From: Novosphingobium sp.
GTDB taxonomy: Bacteria; Pseudomonadota; Alphaproteobacteria; Sphingomonadales; Sphingomonadaceae
NCBI GenBank assembly: GCA_017744735.1
Contig: JAGIAR010000006.1
Coordinates: 1 to 64,000, forward strand
DNA: 64,000 nucleotides
Direction of reading: 5' to 3'
Of this stretch, positions 17,665 to 25,753 are shown one piece after another (the first letter of the stretch is position 1; each line of letters starts with the position of its first letter). The notes under the pieces were generated by a model that was not told where the DNA came from, did not search any database, and worked only from the letters and a program-made list of their open reading frames with translations. The position numbers were made by a program, and so were the translations under genes.

Positions 17665-18633
17665 ATGCGCCGCATCTACGCCCGGATCGACCCCTTCGTC
17701 GCGATGCTGCTGGCGACGGTCGCAGCCGCCTCGATCCTGCCCTGCAGCGGGGTGGGAGCGACGATCTTCGGCTGGCTCGCCGATGCCGCGATCGTGCTGC
17801 TGTTCTTCCTCCAGGGCGCGCGGCTATCGCGCGAGGCGATCACCGACGGCCTCCTGAGCTGGAAGATCCACGCAAGCGTCCTCGCCTGCAGCTTCCTGCT
17901 TTACCCTGCGCTGGGCTATGGCCTGGTGCACCTCCTTCCGCTCGATGCGGTGGCCGCAACCGGCTTCCTGTTCTTGACCCTGTTGCCCTCGACCGTGCAG
18001 TCGTCCGTCGCGCTCACCGCGATTGCGCGCGGCAATGTCGCCGCCGCCGTGTGCAGCGCCTCGCTCTCCAACATCGTCGGCATCTTCGCGACCCCGCTGC
18101 TGGTCTCGCTGGTGCTGCGGCGCGCGGGCGCGGCCAGCGACATGTCGGCCGTGCCGATGATCCTGCTGCAATTGCTGCTGCCGTTCCTGCTCGGCCATTT
18201 CTCGCCCGAAGCGCTCAAGCGCTCCCTGCTACGCCACAAGCCGCTGACCACGCTGGTCGATCGCAGTTCGATCCTGCTGGTGGTCTACACCGCCTTCAGC
18301 GCCGCGGTGATCGCGGGCATCTGGCACAGCTACTCGCTGCCGCGGCTGGCCGAGATCACTCTGCTCTGCGCGGCGCTGCTTGCGCTGGTGCTGGTGCTGA
18401 CCTGGAACTTCGCCCGGCGCGCGGGCTTCTCCTTCGCGGATTCGATCGTGATCCAGTTCTGCGGCTCGAAGAAGAGCCTCGTCACCGGCGTCCCGATGGC
18501 CGGCGTGCTGTTCGCACCCGCCCAGGTCGGCTTCGTCGTGCTGCCGCTGATGATCTTCCACCAGATGCAGCTGATCGCCTGCGCCTTCCTTGCCCGCCGC
18601 TATGCCGCGCGGGAGGAAGGCGGACAGGCCTGA
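17665..18633 (+). CDS. Bile-acid:sodium-symporter-like transporter (SBF_like)
   Basis: 322 residues, about 9-10 membrane segments. The start at ATG 17665 is chosen because the conserved part begins MRRIYARIDPFVAMLLATV; the longer upstream frame is low-complexity Arg-rich. Motifs of the YfeH/RCH1-like branch are seen: AIVLLFFLQGARLSREAI, LTLLPSTVQSSVALTAIARG and FCGSKKSLVTGVPMAGVLF. Members transport organic anions or affect ion homeostasis. It follows the HlyD-type gene by 125 bases on the same strand, so it may share its promoter. Substrate unknown. Its stop is four bases from the stop of the convergent membrane-protein gene. Confidence 0.88.
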   Translation: MRRIYARIDPFVAMLLATVAAASILPCSGVGATIFGWLADAAIVLLFFLQGARLSREAITDGLLSWKIHASVLACSFLLYPALGYGLVHLLPLDAVAATGFLFLTLLPSTVQSSVALTAIARGNVAAAVCSASLSNIVGIFATPLLVSLVLRRAGAASDMSAVPMILLQLLLPFLLGHFSPEALKRSLLRHKPLTTLVDRSSILLVVYTAFSAAVIAGIWHSYSLPRLAEITLLCAALLALVLVLTWNFARRAGFSFADSIVIQFCGSKKSLVTGVPMAGVLFAPAQVGFVVLPLMIFHQMQLIACAFLARRYAAREEGGQA

Positions 18634-18637
18634 CCGA

Positions 18638-19522
18638 TCAGCTGCTGGCTGCCGAAGGCATTGCCGTAGGCGAAGCTGCGCCCGCCGCGGCCTTGAAGCC
18701 GCACTGGCCCTGCTCCATCGCGATCTGCTTGGTGATGCGGGTGGCATTCTCGCCATAGGCCTCCGTCACCGAACCGTGGTTCACGGTCTTGCCCCGCAGC
18801 GGGGTAACGCCTTCGCACAGGTGGAACACATGCGGGGTGGAGGATTTCTTCGCGCCGTTCTCCGGCGCAATCCAGTAGACCACGTCCTGGCCGGCCGGGT
18901 TCGCCGCGGTCTTGGTGGCGTCGGCGATCGCCTGTGAATCCCGCGCGATGTCCTGCGCCTGGGCAGCGACTTCGGGCGAGCACGCGGTCGTCGGCTGGCC
19001 CGCCTTGATCTGGTCGGCGCAGGTGTTCATGTCTTGCGTGTACTGCTCGACCGAGGGCGGCTTGTAGCTGATCCCGAACAGCGTCGCGACGACCGCAAGC
19101 ACGACCCCGACCCCGCCGGCGATCTTCTTGTTCTTGGGGTCCATGTCCTTGTCCATGAAGATCAGGATCACCAGCGGGAGGAAGGCGACCAGGGTTACGA
19201 TCGCGCCGAGCTGGTTCTGGACGAAGAATTTGAACGGCTCGGCCTTGCTGGCGGGGTCGTGCTTGTTCGCGGCCTTCCACATCAGGCTGCCGGCGATCGC
19301 GCACACGGCGATCACCACGAGCACGCCGATCAGCAGGGGCAAATTGCCGTGGTCTAACTTGTGCTGGCGCAGCATCACGATGCCGGCGATCTCGCCGCCG
19401 ATCGCGACCGCCCAGGCGACCGCGGCGAAGATGCGCAGCCGGGTGGCGGCGCTCTTCTGGCCCTGGGTGGCCTGCCAGGCCTTGGTGACGTCGGTCTCTG
19501 CAGTCGGTTTGTCGTCGGACAT
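18638..19522 (-). CDS. Uncharacterised inner-membrane protein with Cys-containing C-terminal domain
   Basis: 294 residues; I do not recognise the family. After a charged cytosolic start (1-27) there are four predicted membrane segments (about 28-51, 62-84, 103-124 and 134-152). A soluble C-terminal region (155-294) follows with spaced cysteines (CADQ, TACSPE, LCEGV, CGF) that could form disulfides if periplasmic. The tail is Ala/Ser-rich low complexity. The hydrophobic half resembles a generic four-helix integral membrane protein. No operon partners: it is convergent with the SBF-like gene and divergent from a small peptide gene. Confidence 0.6.
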   Translation of the reverse strand: MSDDKPTAETDVTKAWQATQGQKSAATRLRIFAAVAWAVAIGGEIAGIVMLRQHKLDHGNLPLLIGVLVVIAVCAIAGSLMWKAANKHDPASKAEPFKFFVQNQLGAIVTLVAFLPLVILIFMDKDMDPKNKKIAGGVGVVLAVVATLFGISYKPPSVEQYTQDMNTCADQIKAGQPTTACSPEVAAQAQDIARDSQAIADATKTAANPAGQDVVYWIAPENGAKKSSTPHVFHLCEGVTPLRGKTVNHGSVTEAYGENATRITKQIAMEQGQCGFKAAAGAASPTAMPSAASS

Positions 19523-19738
19523 ATCAACCCCCGTATGCGCCGCTGCGCGCGGGGCGCTCCCCTCGCGTGCGCCCTACCTACCCGACGCAACAGTCTGTGG
19601 CCAACCGGAATCTCGCCGCGCCCCGGTGCTGCGGGCAGGCCGGCGACCGTCCCCGAAAGCAGCGCTCGAACGAGTCAGCGTCCGTTCAGCGCGCCGAGCC
19701 GCTACGTAGTTTCCGGGAGCGATAAGAGGAGTAAGTTC

Positions 19739-19936
19739 ATGCGCCGAACAGCCATTGCCATCATTACCGCTGCCGCGATGATTTCCGCCCCCGCCATGGC
19801 TGCAAAGCCGTGCAAGGATGCCAAGGGCCGGTTCATCAAATGCGCCGACGCGAAGGCGAAGAAGGTGCCGCTCCGTTGCCGCGATGCGAAGAACCGCTTC
19901 GCGAAGTGCGGGACGCCGGGCACCCATCCGGCGTAA
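19739..19936 (+). CDS. Tiny exported cysteine-repeat peptide
   Basis: 65 residues, with a strong RBS (AGAGGAG about 7 bases before the ATG). Residues 1-22 form a signal peptide (ending AMAA). The mature ~43 residues carry two copies of a repeat C-(K/R)-DAK-(G/N)-RF-(I/A)-KC at Cys25-Cys35 and Cys47-Cys57, each with nine residues between the cysteines, in a very Lys/Arg-rich background. Such small basic secreted proteins occur in sphingomonads as hypothetical proteins. Disulfide formation or metal binding is possible but untested. It stands alone between divergent and convergent neighbours. Confidence 0.7.
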   Translation: MRRTAIAIITAAAMISAPAMAAKPCKDAKGRFIKCADAKAKKVPLRCRDAKNRFAKCGTPGTHPA

Positions 19937-19984
19937 GCAGCCCATCGGCCCGGCGGGTTTTCCGATCCGCCGATCCTGTCTGGC

Positions 19985-20959
19985 CTAGCGATGGGATCCG
20001 GCTCGCTGCGGGACGAAGGTCACCAGCAGGAGAATGCCGCAGCACAGAGCGACCGATGCGAGGGGTCGGCTGAAGTCCAGCCCGCCCTTTGCCAGCGGCT
20101 TGTCGAGGAAGTCGCCCACGGTCGCGCCGAGCGGCCGGGTGAGGATGAAGGCGGCCCAGAACAGCAGGACACGGCTGATCGAGGTCCCTCGCCACAAGAC
20201 CAGCAGCACCAGCAGCGCACCGCCGAACAGCGCCGCGCCGCCGAGATAGCCGAGTCCGCCATCGTCCGCCGCCCAGTCCCCCAGCGCGGTTCCGAGGGTT
20301 TGCGAGATAGTGATGGTGAGCCAGTAGAACCCTTCGGATTTGGCGCTGCGGACGGTTTCGACCGCGATCGAACCGGTCGCGGCGCGCCATGCCGCGAGCG
20401 ACAGCGCTACCGCAGTGAGCAGCAGCAACGTGCCGCCGGCATAGCCGATCCCGAGCGAACGGGTGGCGAAGTCGGCCATCGTGGTCCCGGCAGTGGTCGA
20501 GGCGAGGATCGTCGCCCAGTAGAGCAGCGGATGGAAGCGCTCGGCGCGGATTTGCAGCGCTACCAGTACGAGCAGCGGGACGACGAACAGCGCGCTGCTG
20601 ACGAGATAGCCGAAATCGTAGGTCATCGAGAGCGTGTCGCCCCCGGTCTCGCCGAGGGTGGTCGCGAGGATCTTGATCACCCAGAAGCCGAGCGTAACCG
20701 CAGGAACCTTCGCGAGCGCGGCGGAAGCTGCCGCCGGCTGCTTCGGCCAGATGCCCGCCCGCTCCTCGGGCCATTCCTCGGCCCAATCGTCTGCCCGGTC
20801 GTTCGCGGAGTCGCTCGCTCGGCTGCCGCGCGTCGCGAACAGCATGAAGTCGCAGAACAACGGCCAGGGATCGCCCCCGCAATCACGCCGCATGGCCGGG
20901 GCTCCGCGAAGCGAAGGGCCGGCCGGCGTCTCTGTCTTCCCACTCGATCGCCAAGGCAT
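19985..20959 (-). CDS. COG4705-type integral membrane protein
   Basis: 324 residues from ATG 20959. From about residue 68 the sequence shows the COG4705 pattern: KVPAVTLGFWVIKILATTLG, ETGGDTLSM, and the later repeat FYWLTITISQTLGTALGD and ILTRPLGATVGDFLDK. The repeated TxGxxxxD helices suggest an internal duplication. About eight membrane segments are expected. The first ~65 residues are not hydrophobic, are rich in Asp/Glu/Trp (DSANDRADDWAEEW) and are not typical of the family. The AGGAGG before ATG 20959 sits only 1-2 bases away, so translation may instead start inside, for example at 20893 or 20845. The function of this family is not established. Confidence 0.75.
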   Translation of the reverse strand: MPWRSSGKTETPAGPSLRGAPAMRRDCGGDPWPLFCDFMLFATRGSRASDSANDRADDWAEEWPEERAGIWPKQPAAASAALAKVPAVTLGFWVIKILATTLGETGGDTLSMTYDFGYLVSSALFVVPLLVLVALQIRAERFHPLLYWATILASTTAGTTMADFATRSLGIGYAGGTLLLLTAVALSLAAWRAATGSIAVETVRSAKSEGFYWLTITISQTLGTALGDWAADDGGLGYLGGAALFGGALLVLLVLWRGTSISRVLLFWAAFILTRPLGATVGDFLDKPLAKGGLDFSRPLASVALCCGILLLVTFVPQRAGSHR

Positions 20960-21085
20960 TCCTCCTGCTGATGTTCAGTAGAACGCCGCGACCCGATCGA
21001 ATCCGCAGTCGTGCCCGACCCCACCCGCAAAAAATCTCACCATACTGCGGACGGCGCAGAACGGCGGCGTCTCGACTCCGACAGC

Positions 21086-21091
21086 AAGGAG
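21086..21091 (+). promoter_or_regulatory. Ribosome binding site fixing the start of the hemolysin-family gene
   Basis: AAGGAG ends six bases before the ATG at 21098, which decides this start over the longer open frame beginning 87 bases upstream. The upstream 120 bases (20960-21080), shared with the divergent COG4705 gene, must carry the promoter of the eight-gene operon; I see no clear operator there. Confidence 0.7.
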
Positions 21092-21097
21092 CGCGGG

Positions 21098-21649
21098 ATG
21101 CCCGAAGCAACAGATACGTCGCTTATCCGCCGTAAATATTACGACGTCTTCGGTGCGTCGGTCGTGCCGGCATTCGGCAGCTATCTTTCGCGCGAGAACG
21201 CCGGGCACGCCGGGGCGATCCTCGGCTATCGCCGGGCCGGCAGCGAGCGCCTGTTTCTCGAAACCTATCTCGACCGGCCGGTCGAGGAAGAGGTCGCGAG
21301 CGCCTTCGGGCGGTCCTTCGCCCGCGACGCGATCGTGGAGATCGGGAATTTCGCCGCGGACAACGCGATGGCGATGATCGAGCTGTGGGGTGCCGCCGCG
21401 AACGACCTCGCCGGTGGCAACGAAGTCGCGGTCGCGACACTCACGTCGCCGCTGCGCCGGATCTTCGCGCGTATCGGCATTCCGGTGGCGGTGCTCGCCC
21501 CGGCCTCGCCGGTCCGCCTGGGCGAGGCCTCGCACGCCTGGGGCCGCTACTACGATACCGACCCGCGCGTCTGCGCCGGGATCATCGCGGACGGACAGGC
21601 GGCGATCGCGGCCTTCATCGGCCGCCGGATGCGGAGGGCCGCGGCATGA
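21098..21649 (+). CDS. Thermostable-hemolysin-family protein (GNAT-like fold)
   Basis: 183 residues. It matches the thermostable hemolysin family pattern: IRRKYYDVFGASVVP near the start, then GAILGYRRAGSERLFLETYL (about 43-62), the pair DRPVEEEVA and ARDAIVEIGNFAADNA (about 80-100), and SPLRRIFARIGIPVAVLAPA. The EIGN / LFLExYL arrangement resembles acyl-homoserine-lactone-synthase and GNAT-type acyltransferases, so an acyl-transfer role is plausible; haemolytic activity should not be assumed from the name. No signal peptide. It opens an operon and its stop overlaps the next start (ATGA). In this context I infer it condenses an activated acyl group made by the next enzyme. Confidence 0.82.
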   Translation: MPEATDTSLIRRKYYDVFGASVVPAFGSYLSRENAGHAGAILGYRRAGSERLFLETYLDRPVEEEVASAFGRSFARDAIVEIGNFAADNAMAMIELWGAAANDLAGGNEVAVATLTSPLRRIFARIGIPVAVLAPASPVRLGEASHAWGRYYDTDPRVCAGIIADGQAAIAAFIGRRMRRAAA

Positions 21650-23709
21650 CCTTGATCCTCGATTGCATCCGGGCCCATGGCGCAAGCAATCCGGCACGCA
21701 CCGCACTCGACGACGGGGCCGGGACCACGCTCCGCTACGACATGCTCGCCTCCCGCATCGACGGATGCGCCTCCGGCCTGCTCGACCAGTTCGAGCCGGG
21801 AACGCCTGCCGCCTTGCAGCTCGACCACGGGATCGAGAGCACGACGCTGGAACTGGCGATGCTCGAAGCCGGCATCCCGGTCTTGTCCCTGCCGCTGTTC
21901 TTCTCCGCGGGCCAGGCAGACCACGCCATCGCAGCTTGCGGCGCCGAGCCGGTGCCTAATTGTGCCCCCCGCACAACCGCCCGGCGTCGCAAGGCCGCGC
22001 CGTCCCCGCCGCTCTTGCCGCTGGGGACGGCGCGGATCACCTTCACTTCCGGCTCTACCGGCGCGCCCAAGGGCGTCTGCCTGTCGGCCAGGCACATGAT
22101 CGAGGTGGCAGGTGCGGTGGTCGACACGCTCGGCCACGAGCATGCCGGTCGGCACCTGGCGCTGCTTCCGCCTGGAATACTGCTCGAAACCGTGGCCGGG
22201 CTGTTTGCGACGATGATCGCCGGCGGAACCTACGTCTGCCCGCCGCAGGCGGCGGTCGGGCTCGAAAACGCCTTCAGGCCGGATTTCGCGAAAATGCTGC
22301 GCGCGATCGCGGATCTGCGCATCACCTCGCTGATCCTGGTCCCGGAATACCTGGCCGGGCTGGTCGCGGCGATGGAGCACGCCGGCGTGCGCCTGCCCCA
22401 ACTGACGCTGGTCGCTGTGGGCGGAGCGCGAACGCCGCCCGAGACGATCGCCCGCGCCCGCTCTCTCGGCCTGCCGGTTCGCCAAGGCTACGGTCTTACC
22501 GAATGCGCCTCGGTCGTGTCGCTCGAGGACACCGCCGACGGCGTGGCCGGATCGGTCGGGCGGCCGCTACCGCATCTTTCGGTCGGGATCGCTGCGGACG
22601 GCGAGATCCTGATCGACGGTCCGCTGTTCCTCGGCACGATCGGCGAACCGCGCGAACCCGGCCCGCTGGCGACCGGCGACATCGGCCGGATCGACGATGA
22701 CGGGAAACTGTGGATCGAAGGCCGCAAGTCGAACCTGATCGTGACCGGCTACGGTCGGAACATCTCCCCCGAATGGCTCGAAGCCGAGTTGCTCGCGCAA
22801 CCCGGCGTCGCACAGGCGATGGTCTATGGCGACGGTCTGCCCGCGCCCGAAGCGCTGCTGGTTCCGGCACGGCCCGACAGCGACCTGGCCGCAGCGGTCG
22901 CCGGCGCGAATGCCGGCCTGCCGGAATACGCGCGCATCGCGCGATGGCGCGAAGCCGCGCATTTCATGCCGTCAAACGGCCGGCTGACCGCGAACGGGCG
23001 CCTGCGCCGCAAGGAGATCGCTGCCGCCTATCTCGATCCCGTGCCGGACTTCTTCACCGAGCTCGAGGCTGCCACGGTCCGCGAACGGCTGGCCTTTCTG
23101 GCCGTCCCGCAGCTTCAGGCCGGGCTGAACGGCGCGATCACCCGCCAGGCCTATGTCGACTATCTCACCCAGGCCTTCCACCACGTAAGCCACACCGTTC
23201 CGCTGATGTGCGCCGCGCGCGCGAGGCTCGGGCATCGTCCCGAGCTGCTCGCCGCGCTCGACGACTACATCGCCGAGGAAGAAGGGCACGAGGAATGGGT
23301 TCTGGCCGACATCGCGGTGGCCGGCGGAGATGCCGAGGCGGCGCGGCACAGTGCGCCGCATCCCGCCACCAGGGCCATGGTCGACCACGCCTATCGGCAG
23401 ATCGAACACGGCAATCCGGTGTCGTTCTTCGGCATGGTTTATGTGCTCGAAAGCGTCAGCGTGGCGCTGGCCCACAACGGCGCCGGCGCGGTCGCCCAAA
23501 GCCTGGGCCTGCCGAAGGAGGCGTTCACCTACCTCAATTCGCACGGCGCGCTCGACCAGCATCACATGGCATTCTTCGCGAAGCTGGTGAACGGGTTCGA
23601 CGATCCGGCAGACCGCGAGGCGGTCATTCGCATGGCGAGGGATATGTTCCGCCTGTTCGGCGGGGTGTTCGGCGCGATCGAGCTGGAGCGCGAACATGTC
23701 CTCGCTTGA
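21646..23709 (+). CDS. Acyl-adenylating enzyme fused to a haem-oxygenase-like (HDO/TenA-like) domain
   Basis: 687 residues; ATGA overlap with the previous gene. Residues 1-~460 are an ANL (AMP-binding) enzyme: P-loop TFTSGSTGAPKGV (132-144), GYGLTECA (281-288), GDIGRIDDDG (344-353) and the lysine in GRLRRKEI (Lys456). Residues ~475-687 have the pattern of haem-oxygenase-like diiron oxidases/oxygenases: His512/His513, Glu-Glu-Glu-Gly-His (544-548), Glu602, and HGALDQHH (His633, Asp637, His640), giving the His/Glu/Asp set needed for a metal pair. Related folds include UndA, BesC and CADD. The two activities in one chain suggest activation of a carboxylate followed by oxidative chemistry. Substrate unknown. 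Confidence 0.85.
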   Translation: MTLILDCIRAHGASNPARTALDDGAGTTLRYDMLASRIDGCASGLLDQFEPGTPAALQLDHGIESTTLELAMLEAGIPVLSLPLFFSAGQADHAIAACGAEPVPNCAPRTTARRRKAAPSPPLLPLGTARITFTSGSTGAPKGVCLSARHMIEVAGAVVDTLGHEHAGRHLALLPPGILLETVAGLFATMIAGGTYVCPPQAAVGLENAFRPDFAKMLRAIADLRITSLILVPEYLAGLVAAMEHAGVRLPQLTLVAVGGARTPPETIARARSLGLPVRQGYGLTECASVVSLEDTADGVAGSVGRPLPHLSVGIAADGEILIDGPLFLGTIGEPREPGPLATGDIGRIDDDGKLWIEGRKSNLIVTGYGRNISPEWLEAELLAQPGVAQAMVYGDGLPAPEALLVPARPDSDLAAAVAGANAGLPEYARIARWREAAHFMPSNGRLTANGRLRRKEIAAAYLDPVPDFFTELEAATVRERLAFLAVPQLQAGLNGAITRQAYVDYLTQAFHHVSHTVPLMCAARARLGHRPELLAALDDYIAEEEGHEEWVLADIAVAGGDAEAARHSAPHPATRAMVDHAYRQIEHGNPVSFFGMVYVLESVSVALAHNGAGAVAQSLGLPKEAFTYLNSHGALDQHHMAFFAKLVNGFDDPADREAVIRMARDMFRLFGGVFGAIELEREHVLA

Positions 23710-24451
23710 AGGCCGCACGGTGGCGATCACCGGTGCCGCCGGCGGCATCGGCGCACCGGTTGCGCGGCTGCTGGGCGAAGCCGGCGCCCGCACCATCGGG
23801 ATCGACCGGGTGCCCTGCCCGACCTGTGCCGAAAGCCTGGAGATCGATCTCTCGAGCGATGCCGGACTCGCCGCCCTGGCCGCGCGCCTGGCGGCGGAGA
23901 CCCCCGACGTGCTGGTGAACATCGCCGGGGTCATGCGCTTCGGCCTGCACGAAACGCAGTCGATCGACGCGCTCGCCCTGTGCTACCGCGTCAACCTGCT
24001 CGTCCCGGCCGTGCTGGCCCAGGCGGTGGCGGGGCCGATGCGCGCGCGCGGGCACGGCCAGATCGTCAACATCGGCTCGGTCCTCGGCGCGATCCCCTAT
24101 CCCTTCTTCACCGGCTATTCGTCGAGCAAGGCGGGGCTGGCCGCGCTGAGCCACGGATTGCGCCGCGAGCTGATGGGCAGCGGGGTCGGGGTCACCCACA
24201 TCAACCCCCGCGCCGCCCGCACCGCCTTCAACAATGGCGAGGTCAATCGCTTTCTCCAATTGACCGGGATGAAGGCCGACGAACCCGAATGGGTCGCCGA
24301 ACGGATCGTCTCGGCGATCCTCAACCGCCGCGAGACGGTGAGCATCGGGCTGATGGAGCGGATCTATGCGGCGCTGCACGCCATCGCGCCGCGGCTCATC
24401 GACGGCGGGCTCGCCTCCCAGATCCGGCGTGCACACGCCGAATTTTCCTGA
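23696..24451 (+). CDS. Short-chain dehydrogenase/reductase
   Basis: 251 residues; overlaps the previous gene by 14 bases. Classical SDR features: TGAAGGIG (cofactor site, about 12-19), NIAG, the catalytic Ser in VNIGSV, and Tyr-Lys in YSSSK (about 142-146). Asp in GIDRVP after beta-2 favours NAD(H) over NADP(H). As part of the hemolysin/AMP-HDO operon it probably reduces or oxidises a ketone or aldehyde intermediate. It lacks a signal peptide. Specific substrate is not deducible. Confidence 0.9.
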   Translation: MSSLEGRTVAITGAAGGIGAPVARLLGEAGARTIGIDRVPCPTCAESLEIDLSSDAGLAALAARLAAETPDVLVNIAGVMRFGLHETQSIDALALCYRVNLLVPAVLAQAVAGPMRARGHGQIVNIGSVLGAIPYPFFTGYSSSKAGLAALSHGLRRELMGSGVGVTHINPRAARTAFNNGEVNRFLQLTGMKADEPEWVAERIVSAILNRRETVSIGLMERIYAALHAIAPRLIDGGLASQIRRAHAEFS

Positions 24452-24478
24452 CCGAACAGCAGAACGAGGAACCATACC

Positions 24479-25126
24479 ATGACCAGGCAATTCCGGGCGC
24501 TCCATGCCGTCGCCGCGCTCGCACTGACCGTGGCGGTCCCCGGCACCGCCTTCGCCGGCATGACCGAGGATGTGAAAGCGGTGAACGACGGATGGGCGCA
24601 TATCGCCTATGAAGTGCGGGGGTCTAGCACCCAGACCCAGGCGCTGGACAAGCTCGCCAAGCAGGCCGCGATCGTGGTTGCGCGCTATCCCGGCCGACCC
24701 GAACCGCTGCTGTGGCAGGGGATCGTGGTCAGCGAACAGGCCAACCGCGCAAACATTTTTCACAAGCTCGGCCTCGCCGGCCGCGCCCGCGACCTGATCG
24801 CGAAGGCCTATGCGATCGACCCCCGGACAGCCAATGGCGGCGCGGCGATGAGTCTCGGCGTACTGTATTACAAGGTGCCCGGCTCGCCACTGGGCTTCGG
24901 TGACGACCAGAAGGCGAAGAAGCTCCTCAAGGAAGCGCTGGCACTCGATCCCAACGGGCTCGACGCCAACTACTTCTATGGCGACTTCCTGCTCGACCAG
25001 GGCGACAAGCCGGGCGCGCGGTCCTATTTCCTCAAGGCGCTCAGGGCGCCGCACGATCCGAGCCGGCCAGCCTGGGATGCAGGCCGCCGCCGCGAAGTGC
25101 AGGCCGATCTTGCCAAGGCAAAGTAG
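24479..25126 (+). CDS. Exported TatT-like (TRAP-associated T-component) TPR protein
   Basis: 215 residues with a signal peptide (1-26, AFAG). The mature part is a TPR-like helical array with the segment YYKVPGSPLGFGDDQKAKKL and LALDPNGLDANYFYGDFLL, which I recognise as the pattern of TatT, the trimeric lipoprotein/TPR partner of some TRAP transporters. No lipobox is evident here (signal ends Ala-Phe-Ala). No TRAP transporter gene is in the window, so it probably has another role, for example binding a hydrophobic product in the periplasm. Starts 27 bases after the SDR gene. Confidence 0.75.
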   Translation: MTRQFRALHAVAALALTVAVPGTAFAGMTEDVKAVNDGWAHIAYEVRGSSTQTQALDKLAKQAAIVVARYPGRPEPLLWQGIVVSEQANRANIFHKLGLAGRARDLIAKAYAIDPRTANGGAAMSLGVLYYKVPGSPLGFGDDQKAKKLLKEALALDPNGLDANYFYGDFLLDQGDKPGARSYFLKALRAPHDPSRPAWDAGRRREVQADLAKAK

Positions 25127-25132
25127 GCCCGG

Positions 25133-25753
25133 ATGGTCTTAGCACGCAGCCTCGCGCGGCAGCTTGCCAGGCCGCGCGGAATTGCCGGTCGCCTGCTGGG
25201 CGGGGCGATGGACAAGGCCAACCGCCGCCCCACCGAGCTGGCGCTCGACCTGCTGTCGCCACGCGATGGCGAGGCGATCCTCGACGCCGGCTGCGGGACC
25301 GGCGCCGCGATGGCCGGCGCGATCGAGCGGGCCGACGTCCACGTCACCGGCCTCGATCCCTCTGCCGAGATGATTGCGGCGGCGCGCAGGCGGCTTTCCG
25401 GCTGGCGGTGGGCCGAGCTGGACCAGGCGCCGATCGAGGACATGCCCTTCGCGGACGAAAGCTTCGACGGCATCCTGTTGCTGAACGTGCTGTATTTCAG
25501 CGGGCCCGATGGAGACATGATCGCGAATCTGCACCGGGTGCTCAAGCCCGGCGGCAGATTGGTGGTCTACGTCACCCATCGCGACACGATGGAACGCTGG
25601 CCTTTCGCGCGGGCCGGCTACCATCGCCTGTTCGATGCGCCGAAGCTGTTCGGCGTCATACGACAGGGCGGATTTTGCGCGGATCGCATTTCCGTGCGAG
25701 AAGTGCCGATCGCCCGCTCGGTCAGGGGCTTGCTCGCTCGGGCGACGCGATGA
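25133..25753 (+). CDS. SAM-dependent class I methyltransferase
   Basis: 206 residues. Motif I is ILDAGCGTGAAM (about 49-60), then VTGLDPSAEMI and the motif IV/V stretch ESFDGILLLNVLYF and HRVLKPGGRLVVYV. This is the Methyltransf_11 / UbiE-like group. It begins six bases after the TatT-like gene and its stop overlaps the sigma-factor start (ATGA). Presumably a tailoring enzyme for the product of the operon; the methyl acceptor is unknown. Confidence 0.88.
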   Translation: MVLARSLARQLARPRGIAGRLLGGAMDKANRRPTELALDLLSPRDGEAILDAGCGTGAAMAGAIERADVHVTGLDPSAEMIAAARRRLSGWRWAELDQAPIEDMPFADESFDGILLLNVLYFSGPDGDMIANLHRVLKPGGRLVVYVTHRDTMERWPFARAGYHRLFDAPKLFGVIRQGGFCADRISVREVPIARSVRGLLARATR

